A model generated the notes under the pieces. It ran no database searches. It was given only the letters and a program-made list of their open reading frames with translations, and had not been told where the DNA came from. This document shows positions 50,574-59,457 of a stretch of 64,000 bases of DNA, piece after piece. The stretch covers positions 496,001 through 560,000 of the forward strand of contig SAIW01000006.1 of assembly GCA_004028795.1 (NCBI GenBank), in the 5' to 3' direction. The stretch is from Chitinophagaceae bacterium. GTDB lineage: Bacteria > Bacteroidota > Bacteroidia > Chitinophagales > Chitinophagaceae. How positions within the stretch are numbered: position 1 is the first letter of the stretch; every line of letters starts with the position of its first letter. The translations under genes and the position numbers were made by a program.

Positions 50574-51887
50574 TTACAACTTCTCCAGCATTTCAACAAC
50601 CCCTTCTTTTCTCAAAATCAAATATCCAAGTCTATCGTTACTGATACCTTCTTTTAATTGATAACTGAACTCAAGCTCATCATCCTTAATACTTGTTTCA
50701 AAATATTTGAATTGAATATTGCTGTGTTTCTTTAAATCATCTCCTATTTCATACAAATGCGTTGATAAAACAAACAAAACATTCTGCATTTTACGCAGTC
50801 CTTCAATAACAGTGGTACTGCACTTCATAGCATCCTGTACATTGGTGCCTTTAAATAATTCATCAATCAGTATCAACCATTTTTTTCCGTCATTAATTTT
50901 TTCAACTGTTTTTTTAATGCGTTGTACTTCGTTAAAAAAATAACTCTCTCCTTTTAAAATATTATCTACCACATGAATATTACTCAGTAATCCATCAAAC
51001 AAACTCAACTGCATATTTTTAGCCGGAACACTCATACCTAAATGAGCCAGATAAACAGCAATACCTGTTGCTTTAATAAAAGTGCTTTTTCCGGCCATAT
51101 TAGCTCCGGTAAGAAATAAGAAATTTTTATGCTGCGTTAATTCAACGTTATAAGAAACAGGAATTTTTAATTGTAAATGATACAACGCTTCCGCAGTAAT
51201 CAATGGTTTTTCAGTTTCTGTTATAACAGGAAAGCTGAACTGAAATTTTTTACTTGCAACAGCCAAACTTAAATAAGCATCTAACCTGTTATAAATGTCA
51301 ATCAATTCAAACAACTGCTGTTTAAAATGAAACCGTAAATGATTGGCAAAGTATAAAACCTGTCGTGGTGTTAGTTTCTTTGGGTTATCATACTGCAAAA
51401 GCTCCTGAACAAATGGCCTTTGCAACATTAACGCAATATGTTCAAGCCATGTTTGTAATTGCTTACTTTCTGTTCCGTTTAATAAATTCAATATTTGCCA
51501 AAAACCTTTTAATAAAGAATGACTATGTTCAACAGAATACTTTGTAATGGAATAATCAGCTGCATTAATTATTTTATAATAGTAGCTGCTGATTACAGTT
51601 GGATGAGAGGGGTAAAAATTTATCTGTGTTTCAAAAAAACGTTCAACTACCATTATGGTTCCGTTAGTAATAGTTACAGGCCACTCCTGTTCAATTGCAA
51701 TAAGCTGTTTAATTAATAATTGTGTATCCGTAATGGCTGCTAATGTATCTAAAGGTTTGCTTAAAATATAACGCAGGTATTCTCTGCCACCATTGGTTTG
51801 TGTATTGTTTAAGTGATAAAAAACAGATTGCTCTTCATCTGCATGAATTATCGAAAGGTCTTGTAAAGTTGTTTTATCTACTTGCAT
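50574..51887 (-). CDS. MutS-related ATPase lacking the mismatch-recognition domain
   Basis: The 437-residue protein keeps the MutS lever/core part and a C-terminal ATPase: Walker A TGANMAGKSTFIKATG, the ESYFFNEVQRIKKTVE region, and Walker B WLILIDELFKGTN. The N-terminal mismatch-recognition and connector domains of true MutS are missing, and so is a Smr nuclease domain. Proteins of this layout are common in Bacteroidota and have no firm function. It is not mutS itself, which is about 860 residues. Confidence 0.88.
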   Translation of the reverse strand: MQVDKTTLQDLSIIHADEEQSVFYHLNNTQTNGGREYLRYILSKPLDTLAAITDTQLLIKQLIAIEQEWPVTITNGTIMVVERFFETQINFYPSHPTVISSYYYKIINAADYSITKYSVEHSHSLLKGFWQILNLLNGTESKQLQTWLEHIALMLQRPFVQELLQYDNPKKLTPRQVLYFANHLRFHFKQQLFELIDIYNRLDAYLSLAVASKKFQFSFPVITETEKPLITAEALYHLQLKIPVSYNVELTQHKNFLFLTGANMAGKSTFIKATGIAVYLAHLGMSVPAKNMQLSLFDGLLSNIHVVDNILKGESYFFNEVQRIKKTVEKINDGKKWLILIDELFKGTNVQDAMKCSTTVIEGLRKMQNVLFVLSTHLYEIGDDLKKHSNIQFKYFETSIKDDELEFSYQLKEGISNDRLGYLILRKEGVVEMLEKL

Positions 51888-51956
51888 TAAAGTATCTCAG
51901 GTTTACTGTTTAAGGTTCAAAGTTTTTATGATACCGGCTTTACAATTCATGGCATC

Positions 51957-51982
51957 GTTCCTTGTGTCACTCACTTTTACTG
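51957..51982. repeat. TTGTGTCACTCACTT-type repeat downstream of pyrC
   Basis: TTGTGTCACTCACTTTTACT (51962..51981) matches 36344..36363 at 19 of 20 positions. The preceding GTTCAAAG run at 51915..51922 resembles direct repeats upstream of 42417. It lies in the 130-bp gap between pyrC and the MutS-like gene. Confidence 0.65.
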
Positions 51983-52017
51983 TATCTTTTCATGGCAGCA
52001 ATTCATTATACTATCTA

Positions 52018-53358
52018 TCATCTATTAAATTTCAAACGCATTCCCTTTACAGATTCATTAAACGCACCATTTCCATAAACTAAATTACCGTTTACAAATG
52101 TGTTGGTAACAGTTGCATTGAAAGTAAAATCTTCTAACGGACTCCAGCCGCATTTGTACAAAATATTCTCTTTATTTACGGTATAAGGTTTATTCATATT
52201 AACCAAAACCAAATCTGCATAATAACCTTCTCTTATAAAACCACGTTCTTTTATTTGAAAACATTCAGCAACAGCATGGCTCATTTTTTCAACCACTTTT
52301 TCAATAGAAATTTTTCCTTGCTGCACATAGTGTAACATTAACTGTAAAGAATGTTGCACCAATGGTAACCCTGCATGAGCTTTTTCGTACGGTTCACTTT
52401 TTTCTTCAAATATGTGTGGGGCGTGGTCTGTAGCAATTACATCTAATCTATCATCTAATAAAGCTTCCCATAAAGCAGTTTTGTTTTCAGCAGCTTTTAT
52501 AGCAGGGTTACACTTAATAAAATTTCCTTTGGTTACGTAATCATCTGCTGTAAAATGTAAATGGTGCACACAAACTTCAGCAGTAATGCGTTTATCTTTT
52601 AAAGGCAGCATATTTGAAAACAGTTGCAATTCTTTTGCAGTTGAAATATGCAGAATATGTAAACGTGTATTGTATTTTTTTGCAAACTGAATAGCTTTAA
52701 ACGAAGATTCAAAACACACATCCGCATCTCGAATTATGGGGTGGTCTGCAGCAGTTAATACATCTTTCTTCTCTTTTATCTTAGCCAGATTAGCTTTTAT
52801 CATGCTTTCTTCTTCGCAATGCGTTGCAATTAACAGCTCGCATCTTGCAAAAACTTTGTCTAAGCTTAAGGCATTATCAACCAATAAATTTCCTGTTGAA
52901 GAGCCCATAAAAATTTTTACACCGCATACATCCTGCTTCTTTGCATTGGTTTTCATTATTTCATCATAATTATCATTACTGGTACCCATAAAGAATGAAT
53001 AATTGGCAAGCGAAACATTTTTTGCAATGGCATATTTATCTTCTAACAATTCCTGTGAAAGTGCTGCCGGTACTGTGTTGGGCATTTCCATAAAGCTGGT
53101 TACACCGCCTGCTACCGCTGCTTTTGCTTCAGTATAAATAGTGGCTTTATGTGTTAAACCGGGTTCACGAAAATGTACCTGATCATCTATAACACCGGGT
53201 AATAAAAACTGATTAGCTGCATCAATTTCAATTACATTTTCTTTTGTTTGAATATTGGGTACAATTTTTTCTATTCTTTCCTTTTTTATTAAAACATCGG
53301 CATATGTTTTAGTGCCTTCGTTAATAATACAGGCATCTTTTATAAGGTAACTACTCAT
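52018..53358 (-). CDS. pyrC: Dihydroorotase
   Basis: The 446-residue amidohydrolase has the metal-site region PGVIDDQVHFREPGLTHKAT, the EMPNT segment, the GVKIFMGSSTGN lysine region, the histidines in ATHCEEES and LHILHISTAKEL, and the DVIATDHAPHIFEEK motif. It closes the ring of carbamoyl-aspartate in pyrimidine synthesis. The usual HxH at the first metal site reads QVH; I recall this variant in some bacterial dihydroorotases, so it need not mean loss of activity. No other pyr gene is near. Confidence 0.92.
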   Translation of the reverse strand: MSSYLIKDACIINEGTKTYADVLIKKERIEKIVPNIQTKENVIEIDAANQFLLPGVIDDQVHFREPGLTHKATIYTEAKAAVAGGVTSFMEMPNTVPAALSQELLEDKYAIAKNVSLANYSFFMGTSNDNYDEIMKTNAKKQDVCGVKIFMGSSTGNLLVDNALSLDKVFARCELLIATHCEEESMIKANLAKIKEKKDVLTAADHPIIRDADVCFESSFKAIQFAKKYNTRLHILHISTAKELQLFSNMLPLKDKRITAEVCVHHLHFTADDYVTKGNFIKCNPAIKAAENKTALWEALLDDRLDVIATDHAPHIFEEKSEPYEKAHAGLPLVQHSLQLMLHYVQQGKISIEKVVEKMSHAVAECFQIKERGFIREGYYADLVLVNMNKPYTVNKENILYKCGWSPLEDFTFNATVTNTFVNGNLVYGNGAFNESVKGMRLKFNR

Positions 53359-53393
53359 CTTAGGCTTATTTTTGAAACATAATCAGCAAGTTT

Positions 53394-55073
53394 ATGAAAT
53401 GTTTACGTTTAGTTGCATTAATTGTTTTTGTTTTTATTACAACTATAGGTTTTAGTCAAGCAGATTTTATTGGTTTGGGAACACGCCAGTACGATTTATT
53501 AAACAGGTTAGAAATAAAGCTTCGTAAAGATTCTATTTTAAATTTTTCTGCCGTAAAACCATACGATAGAAAAGTTATTACTGAACGCTTACAATACATT
53601 CAGCAATTAGCTAATGAAGGAAAAATTCAGTTAAGTAATGTAGATAAATACAATTTAGATATTGTATTGAAAGATAATTTTGAATGGAGAAACGGCTATG
53701 CAGATTCGTCTTTACGTTTCAGTTCATTATTCAAAAAATCCATTGCTACCCACCCACCTTTTATAGGTTTAAAGCAAGGAGATTTTTCTGCGTACGTGTT
53801 TCCACTAATCAATATTTCTTTAGGGAAAGATAATAATGTAACCCATAGTTTGTTTAACAATCAACGTGGTATTGGTTTAAGAGGCACATTTACAAAAGGG
53901 TTTGGCTACTACGCTTATGTTACTACACACCAGGAAAGAGACCCTTTATATGTGCAGCAATTTGAACAGAAATATAATGCGGTACCGGGAGCCGGTTATT
54001 ATAAAAATTTCTCAACAGATGGTTTTGATTATTTTGATGCAAGGGGCGGTTTTATGGTTAAAGCAGCAAAAGGTATTGATTTACAATTTGCTTACGATAA
54101 AGTCTTTATTGGCAATGGTTACAGAAGCTTAATACTAAGCGATTTCAGTAACAGTATGTTATTCTTAAAAACCAACTTCAGGTTTTGGAAATTGAATTAT
54201 TATAATTTATTCAGTGAGCTAACGTCTACTTTTAAACCTGCCGGAGATTTTTTACGCCCTAAAAAATATATGGCCTTGCATATGTTAGAGTTTAATACAA
54301 AATCTTTTTCCATTGGTGTATTTGAAGATGTAATGTTTGGCAGAGAAGGAGGGTTTGAATTAGGTTATTTAAACCCGCTAATATTTTATAGAGCAATGGA
54401 ACAACAGGAAGGAAGTCCCGATAAAGTAACCTTAGGTGCTAACATAAAAACCAATGCATTTAAGAACACACAATTTTATACTCAGATAATTATCAATGAA
54501 TTTGTTGTAAGTGAAGTGCTGCATTATAATCGTGGCTATTATTCAAACAAGCAAGCTTTACAATTAGGCATGAAAGAAATTGATTTATTTGGTATAAAAA
54601 ATCTTGATGTACAATTAGAAGCTAATTTAATTCGACCTTTTGTATATGAACATTATGATACTGTAGGTTCATTCACACATTATAATCAACCTTTAGCACA
54701 TCCTATGGGTGCCAATCTCAGAGAATTTATTGCAGTTGTAAAATATCAACCTGTTAATAAGCTTTCTTTTGAAGGCAAAATAATTTATAACGAACAAGGT
54801 TTAGATTCTGCGGGGGCCAGCTTCGGAGCTAATCCGTTTCGTTTTTATACTGACAGATTAAGAGATTATGGCTATAAAATAGGTAGCGGTATTTTAGCAA
54901 AAAATTTATTACTAAGCGGGACTATTACTTATGAAGTTTCTCCAAATATTTTCTTAGATGTAAATGCTGTAATAAGAAAATACAAACGTGCAGATGTGGC
55001 TACCAGCTTCGATTCTAATATTTTCAATGCCTCATTAAGAATTAATTTAGGAAGAAGAGAGTTCGATTTTTAG
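53394..55073 (+). CDS. Exported outer-membrane barrel protein, Wzi-like
   Basis: The 559-residue protein has a signal peptide (residues 1-22, ending GFSQ). Its N-terminal helical part (LKPYDRKVITERLQYI-like segment KPYDRKVITERLQYIQQLA) and long series of alternating beta strands, with GREGGFELGYLNPLIFYRAM, resemble Bacteroidota proteins placed in the Wzi capsule-assembly family. The C-terminus is ASLRINLGRREFDF, ending in an aromatic as outer-membrane barrels do. A role in capsule attachment is possible but there is no capsule locus here. Confidence 0.72.
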   Translation: MKCLRLVALIVFVFITTIGFSQADFIGLGTRQYDLLNRLEIKLRKDSILNFSAVKPYDRKVITERLQYIQQLANEGKIQLSNVDKYNLDIVLKDNFEWRNGYADSSLRFSSLFKKSIATHPPFIGLKQGDFSAYVFPLINISLGKDNNVTHSLFNNQRGIGLRGTFTKGFGYYAYVTTHQERDPLYVQQFEQKYNAVPGAGYYKNFSTDGFDYFDARGGFMVKAAKGIDLQFAYDKVFIGNGYRSLILSDFSNSMLFLKTNFRFWKLNYYNLFSELTSTFKPAGDFLRPKKYMALHMLEFNTKSFSIGVFEDVMFGREGGFELGYLNPLIFYRAMEQQEGSPDKVTLGANIKTNAFKNTQFYTQIIINEFVVSEVLHYNRGYYSNKQALQLGMKEIDLFGIKNLDVQLEANLIRPFVYEHYDTVGSFTHYNQPLAHPMGANLREFIAVVKYQPVNKLSFEGKIIYNEQGLDSAGASFGANPFRFYTDRLRDYGYKIGSGILAKNLLLSGTITYEVSPNIFLDVNAVIRKYKRADVATSFDSNIFNASLRINLGRREFDF

Positions 55074-55134
55074 CTGAATTGAGAAGAAAAAATTTTACTG
55101 CAGAGTTTCGGAGAAAGCTAAGTTTCGAATGCAC

Positions 55135-55860
55135 TCAATATTCAAAATGCAGTGTAAACAAAATCATTCTGCTATTAATGTCACCCAATACGCTTGAGTA
55201 TTTTAAGGAAGGGTCTCTTAAATGAATACTGTTTAAGCCATTACTGAATTTTATTTCGGGCGATAAAGTGAAATAGGGTAAAAAAATATTGAAACCAATT
55301 CCCCCTTCAATACCAAAATCACTGCCTTTAAATTTTATATCTCCCGTTGTATTTGTTGCATTGGCATTGCTTGTTAAGTATAAATTATAACGAATACCAC
55401 CTAACATATACACTCTGAAATTATCAATACGGTCTGAGTTGAATTTTAAATGAAAAGGAAAGCTTACAATATTGGCAGGCAATACTTTTTTCTGATAAAC
55501 AGGCTCACCCGGCAAAGGGTTATTTAACACGTATTCAAAATACATAGATTGCCCTATAATGAATGTTGGTGCTATTCTCACCTGAAATCTATCACTTAAT
55601 CTGCCTGTTGCACTAAGCCCTAAAAATATACCGCCGCTTTTTCCCGGTTCTGCCACCAACACACTATCATCTGTAATAAATTTTTTACTTCTGGTAACCG
55701 CCAAAAAAGAATTGGCATAGCCTAAAGTTGCCCCGAAATAATAAGGCTTATCATCATGATCGGCTCTGAAAATTTCTCTTTGTGCATTGGCAAAATTGGC
55801 AATACAGCAAAATAATAAACATAACAGACTTACACTTTTGTTCCGCAATAAATAGTGCAT
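55135..55860 (-). CDS. porT: Type IX secretion system protein PorT
   Basis: The 241-residue protein has a signal peptide (residues 1-26) and an eight-strand-like barrel, with PYYFGATLGYANSFLAVTRS near the start, FPFHLKFNSDRIDNFRVYML, DFGIEGGIGFNIFLPYFTLS and a C-terminal MILFTLHFEY. The text and the position next to ubiE agree with PorT/SprT, an outer-membrane protein needed for type IX secretion and gliding. Its start overlaps the 3' end of ubiE by 31 bp, so the genes are co-transcribed. Other T9SS genes are outside the window. Confidence 0.87.
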   Translation of the reverse strand: MHYLLRNKSVSLLCLLFCCIANFANAQREIFRADHDDKPYYFGATLGYANSFLAVTRSKKFITDDSVLVAEPGKSGGIFLGLSATGRLSDRFQVRIAPTFIIGQSMYFEYVLNNPLPGEPVYQKKVLPANIVSFPFHLKFNSDRIDNFRVYMLGGIRYNLYLTSNANATNTTGDIKFKGSDFGIEGGIGFNIFLPYFTLSPEIKFSNGLNSIHLRDPSLKYSSVLGDINSRMILFTLHFEY

Positions 55861-56576
55861 ATTCCTAAGCTGAGAGGTTGTAAATAAGTTTGTGTAAATC
55901 CTACGCCATGCATTATGTTTAAAAAGTTTTGCCCTTCAGGAAAAGCAAAAACACTGTTATTTAAATATTGATATGCTTTTTTATCGCTTGCAAAAGCCTG
56001 TACCAAACCGGGTGCTAATTTGCTTAAATAAAATTGATATAAAAACTTAAAACTTTTTTGTTTGGGTTTTGAAAATTCTAATACTACCAATTTTCCTCCC
56101 GGCTTTAATACACGCAACATTTCTGCTAAACCTTTTTCTAAATTTTCAAAATTGCGTACACCAAATGCTACTGTTATACCATCAAAAAAATTATCTTCAA
56201 AAGCAATGTTCTCACTATCACCCTGTTGTAATTCTATTATTTTTTCTAACCCTTTCTGTTGAATTTTTTTCCTTCCTAAATCCAGCATCCCTGCACTAAT
56301 ATCAATACCGTAAATTTTATCAGGATGCAGTTCTTTATGTGTCATTAAGGCCACATCTGCTGTACCTGTTGCCACATCTAAAACAATTTTTGGTTTTAGT
56401 TTTTTTAATTGACTGATAGCTTTCTTTCTCCACCAAATATCTACACCCGCACTTAAAAATCGGTTTAAAAAATCGTATTTACCTGCAATGCTGTTAAACA
56501 TTTCTGCAACCTGTTTCTTTTTATTCAGATTACTTTCCGCATCGGGTACTATAACATCGTGAGCGTATTTATTCAT
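55830..56576 (-). CDS. ubiE: Demethylmenaquinone methyltransferase
   Basis: The 248-residue SAM-dependent methyltransferase has motif I VLDVATGTADVAL, the family segment KYDFLNRFLSAGVDIWWRKK, the DNFFDGITVAFGVRNFENL motif and LRVLKPGGKLVVLEFSKPK. It makes the final methylation of menaquinone, the quinone used by the complex I encoded in this window. Members in menaquinone-only bacteria are also called menG. It overlaps porT. Confidence 0.95.
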   Translation of the reverse strand: MNKYAHDVIVPDAESNLNKKKQVAEMFNSIAGKYDFLNRFLSAGVDIWWRKKAISQLKKLKPKIVLDVATGTADVALMTHKELHPDKIYGIDISAGMLDLGRKKIQQKGLEKIIELQQGDSENIAFEDNFFDGITVAFGVRNFENLEKGLAEMLRVLKPGGKLVVLEFSKPKQKSFKFLYQFYLSKLAPGLVQAFASDKKAYQYLNNSVFAFPEGQNFLNIMHGVGFTQTYLQPLSLGICTIYCGTKV

Positions 56577-56625
56577 CTGTTGCGAAGATATTGAAATTGG
56601 GTTTGTTGTTGCTTTTGATTAAAGA

Positions 56626-57834
56626 CTAATCAACTTTATCACATGGATACATGTTCTTAATATAGAACATTCCATCAAAAACATTTGTCCAACTCCCTTT
56701 TTCTGATTTATGAAAAAGGCCTTTCATATAAAACAATTCATCTGTCCGTATTGTTCTAAAATTTATAAACCCGAAATTATAGTTAAGTTTATTTACCCAA
56801 CTCTCAAAACTTTGAAGTTTTGGTTTTTCTATTTCAAACTTATCCAGAACAGAAATTCTGCCTGCCGTTCCTTGATGTGATGTAAAACCAAGGATATAGA
56901 CTTCTGACCCAAGTAATTTATAAAGTTCATTTCCAAATGAAGTTGAATTTTGGCCAGGAATGAGTGCTATATTTTTTGCAACATGGCCACTATGTGACCA
57001 AACAATCACTTTTTTATCCTTGTATTTTTTTGAAAGAAGCCACATTAAATTATTTGCCATAGCTGTATCCCGAATAATTGAATTTTCAGGATGTTTTGCA
57101 AATGCGTTAAGTGCGGCGTTAGAAAGGTTTATAAACTCTTGTTGCCAGAAATCATCCTTAACGTTATTAACCAAAAGCTGTAAACTATTCAGAAAAAAAA
57201 ATTTCTCTTTTTCAGTTAAATTAGAATGATACTCTTTTGTAATTAATTCCTTTAGGATATTAATAAAAGAAGAAGAATCTTTTATTGAATAGTTATGTGT
57301 TTGTAAAAAACTTGTTACTGCTTTAACATACTTTTCTTTCGATAAAACAGAAGAATGCCGACAGTCTATCCCTGAAATTAATAAGGGGTTTTTGGTTTGT
57401 AGTGTTTGAATAATATATCGATAAAGTTCTTGTGTTTGTAAACACTTAGACCAAATGCTATAGATATTACCCTTTACTTCTTCAACATATTTTTCAGGGG
57501 CTAAAGCATTAACATCAATTGTGTTCAAACTCCAAAAGTCGCTTTCAAAAGCAAGAATATCAAAGCCTAAATGTTCATGTAAAAATTTTATCAATTTTAT
57601 TTTTGCTAAAAAAGTGGGAGCATCACCATGATCTTGTTCACCCAATAAAACAACTCTGCTATTCCCAATCGCATCTTTAATACATGCTAAATCAGAAAAG
57701 TTATCATTGGTAGTATCTATTGAATAAATTCCTTTGAAATTCTCTTGAATAAATTGCTCAATTTTCTTTTGTGCATTTGCATTAATTGCTAAACACAATA
57801 ACACTAAGAAAAATACTATTCTTTGAAAAATCAT
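56626..57834 (-). CDS. Exported erythromycin-esterase-family protein
   Basis: The 402-residue protein has a signal peptide (residues 1-21, ending NANAQ). The erythromycin esterase fold follows: VVLLGEQDHGDAPTFLAKI, LAFESDFWSLN, ISGIDCRHSS and KVIVWSHSGHVAKN, which hold the conserved Glu/His residues. True resistance enzymes share this fold, but most exported homologues have no known substrate, so antibiotic resistance should not be assumed. It begins at the base after the ruvB stop and is surely in the same transcript. Confidence 0.85.
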   Translation of the reverse strand: MIFQRIVFFLVLLCLAINANAQKKIEQFIQENFKGIYSIDTTNDNFSDLACIKDAIGNSRVVLLGEQDHGDAPTFLAKIKLIKFLHEHLGFDILAFESDFWSLNTIDVNALAPEKYVEEVKGNIYSIWSKCLQTQELYRYIIQTLQTKNPLLISGIDCRHSSVLSKEKYVKAVTSFLQTHNYSIKDSSSFINILKELITKEYHSNLTEKEKFFFLNSLQLLVNNVKDDFWQQEFINLSNAALNAFAKHPENSIIRDTAMANNLMWLLSKKYKDKKVIVWSHSGHVAKNIALIPGQNSTSFGNELYKLLGSEVYILGFTSHQGTAGRISVLDKFEIEKPKLQSFESWVNKLNYNFGFINFRTIRTDELFYMKGLFHKSEKGSWTNVFDGMFYIKNMYPCDKVD

Positions 57835-58869
57835 TTAACTAAACAAACTGTTTTGCTGATTATTGTTATAAGGCTTTTTACCTAAATGCTCATAAGCTTT
57901 GGCAGTAACTTCTCTTCCTCTGGAAGTGCGTTGTATAAAACCTTCCTGTATTAAAAACGGTTCGTATACTTCTTCAATGGTACCGGCTTCTTCGCCAACG
58001 GCAGTGGCGATATTATTAATACCAACAGGGCCACCTTTAAATTTTTCTATAATGGTTAAAAGAATTCTGTTATCCATATCATCTAAACCATATTCATCTA
58101 CATTCAATGCTTTTAAAGCATGTTGTGTGATGCCTGCATCAATTTCGCCATCATTTAATACCTGTGCAAAATCTCTCACTCTTCTTAATAAACCATTGGC
58201 TATACGTGGTGTGCCTCTGCTTCTTCCTGCAATTTCTTTAGCAGCATCTTTTGTTATAGAAGCATTTAAAATAGCAGCACTTCTTAAAATAATTTTTTGA
58301 AGTGTGGCAGCGTTATAATACTCCAATCTTGATTTTATACCAAACCGTGAAAGTAATGGTGCAGTTAATAAACCGCTTCTGGTAGTAGCACCAACCAATG
58401 TAAACGGATTAAGATTTAATTGAATACTTCTGGCATTGGGCCCGCTGTCAATCATAATATCAATTCTGAAATCTTCCATGGCAGCATATAAATATTCTTC
58501 TACAACCGTACTTAAGCGGTGTATTTCATCAATAAATAAAACATCATTCGGCTCAAGAGCGGTAAGTAATCCGGCAAGGTCTCCGGGTTTTTCAATAACA
58601 GGTCCGCTGGTTTCTTTAATCTTTACTCCCAATTCATTGGCAACAATTCTGCTTAAAGTTGTTTTACCCAAACCCGGCGGGCCATGAAATAAAACATGGT
58701 CTAATGCTTCTCCCCGAATTTTAGCAGCTTTAATAAATATGGTAAGGTTTTCTATTAATTGAGGCTGACCTGAAAAATCATCAATAGCAGCAGGCCGTAT
58801 GGCATTTTCAAAGTCTTTATCGGTATTATTAAATTCTTCTGAGTTAATATGAATGTTAGAATTAGCCAT
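57835..58869 (-). CDS. ruvB: Holliday junction branch migration helicase RuvB
   Basis: The 344-residue AAA+ protein has Walker [17 protein letters not shown], Walker [11 protein letters not shown], the sensor region [19 protein letters not shown], and a C-terminal winged helix with [20 protein letters not shown]. RuvB drives branch migration with RuvA and RuvC, which are not in the window. The erythromycin-esterase-like gene follows without a gap. Confidence 0.97.
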   Translation of the reverse strand: MANSNIHINSEEFNNTDKDFENAIRPAAIDDFSGQPQLIENLTIFIKAAKIRGEALDHVLFHGPPGLGKTTLSRIVANELGVKIKETSGPVIEKPGDLAGLLTALEPNDVLFIDEIHRLSTVVEEYLYAAMEDFRIDIMIDSGPNARSIQLNLNPFTLVGATTRSGLLTAPLLSRFGIKSRLEYYNAATLQKIILRSAAILNASITKDAAKEIAGRSRGTPRIANGLLRRVRDFAQVLNDGEIDAGITQHALKALNVDEYGLDDMDNRILLTIIEKFKGGPVGINNIATAVGEEAGTIEEVYEPFLIQEGFIQRTSRGREVTAKAYEHLGKKPYNNNQQNSLFS

Positions 58870-58874
58870 TGGTT

Positions 58875-58882
58875 CAAAACTA
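58875..58882 (-). promoter_or_regulatory. Putative -7 element of ruvB
   Basis: The minus strand reads TAGTTTTG, an exact TAnnTTTG match, ending 5 bp upstream of the ruvB ATG at 58869. No clear -33 element. Confidence 0.4.
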
Positions 58883-58937
58883 CAAAATAAGATTTACGTA
58901 ATAATGATAAGAGCGTTGAAAATAATTTTTAAAAAAT

Positions 58938-58969
58938 ATTTGTACATACAAATAAAACTACTACATTTG
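58938..58969 (+). promoter_or_regulatory. Promoter and putative MarR operator upstream of the MarR gene
   Basis: ATTTGTACATACAAAT (58938..58953) is a perfect palindrome with 7-bp arms. Its TTTG (58939..58942) is also a -33 element, 19 bp before the exact -7 element TACATTTG (58962..58969). The ATG follows at 58978. A repressor bound to the palindrome would block the promoter. A near-identical palindrome precedes the next gene. Confidence 0.75.
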
Positions 58970-58977
58970 TACCCGCA

Positions 58978-59406
58978 ATGAAAAATTCAGAAAGTAAATA
59001 TTGCAATTGTCTTTACTTTAACGCTGCTGCTTTAGCAAGAAAGGTAGAGAAAATGGCTACTGAAAGCTGGAAAGAAACCGGCCTTGCACCCAGCCATGCC
59101 TATTTGCTTTTATTGATTCTGGAAGAGCCCGGCATGCAGCCCGGTTGTATTGCCAGTCACCTGCAACTCTCTCCCAGCACCATTACACGTTTGATTGAAA
59201 AGTTAGAAGAAAAGAAATTAGTGGTTCGTACAACAGAAGGAAAATTAACCAATGTGTACCCAACTCCTAAAGCAAAAGAACTATTACCGCAAATGAAAAA
59301 TTGTGGGCAACAATTTTATAAATCTTGTGTTGATGTTTTAGGAAAAGAAGAAAACTCTAAAATAGTTTCTGCCTTAAGAAGTGTTGCAGATAAACTTGGT
59401 GATTAA
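58978..59406 (+). CDS. MarR-family transcriptional regulator
   Basis: The 142-residue protein has the MarR winged-helix: LAPSHAYLLLLILEEPG, CIASHLQLSPSTITRLIEKL (recognition helix) and the wing KKLVVRTTEGKLTNVYPT. Helical ends provide dimerisation. Several cysteines (KYCNCLYF near the N-terminus, one before ASHL, two near the C-terminus) could sense oxidants or electrophiles, as in some MarR relatives; this is inference. It probably represses itself and the downstream oxidoreductase genes through the TTGTAnATACAA palindromes. Confidence 0.92.
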   Translation: MKNSESKYCNCLYFNAAALARKVEKMATESWKETGLAPSHAYLLLLILEEPGMQPGCIASHLQLSPSTITRLIEKLEEKKLVVRTTEGKLTNVYPTPKAKELLPQMKNCGQQFYKSCVDVLGKEENSKIVSALRSVADKLGD

Positions 59407-59423
59407 TTTTTTTACTTAAACAC

Positions 59424-59435
59424 TTGTATATACAA
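59424..59435 (+). promoter_or_regulatory. Second putative MarR operator, before the NmrA-like gene
   Basis: TTGTATATACAA is a perfect 12-bp palindrome and differs at one base from the core TTGTACATACAA at 58940..58951. It lies 22 bp upstream of the ATG at 59458 and 17 bp after the marR stop codon. Confidence 0.7.
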
Positions 59436-59457
59436 ACAAATTTTAAAACAAATAAAA

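Noticed and set aside
56626-57834. Macrolide resistance gene
   Set aside because: The fold matches, but exported homologues are widespread in environmental Bacteroidota and no mobile element is near; resistance cannot be claimed.
57899-58300. 133-codon frame on the plus strand over ruvB
   Set aside because: Antisense shadow of a highly conserved AAA+ gene.
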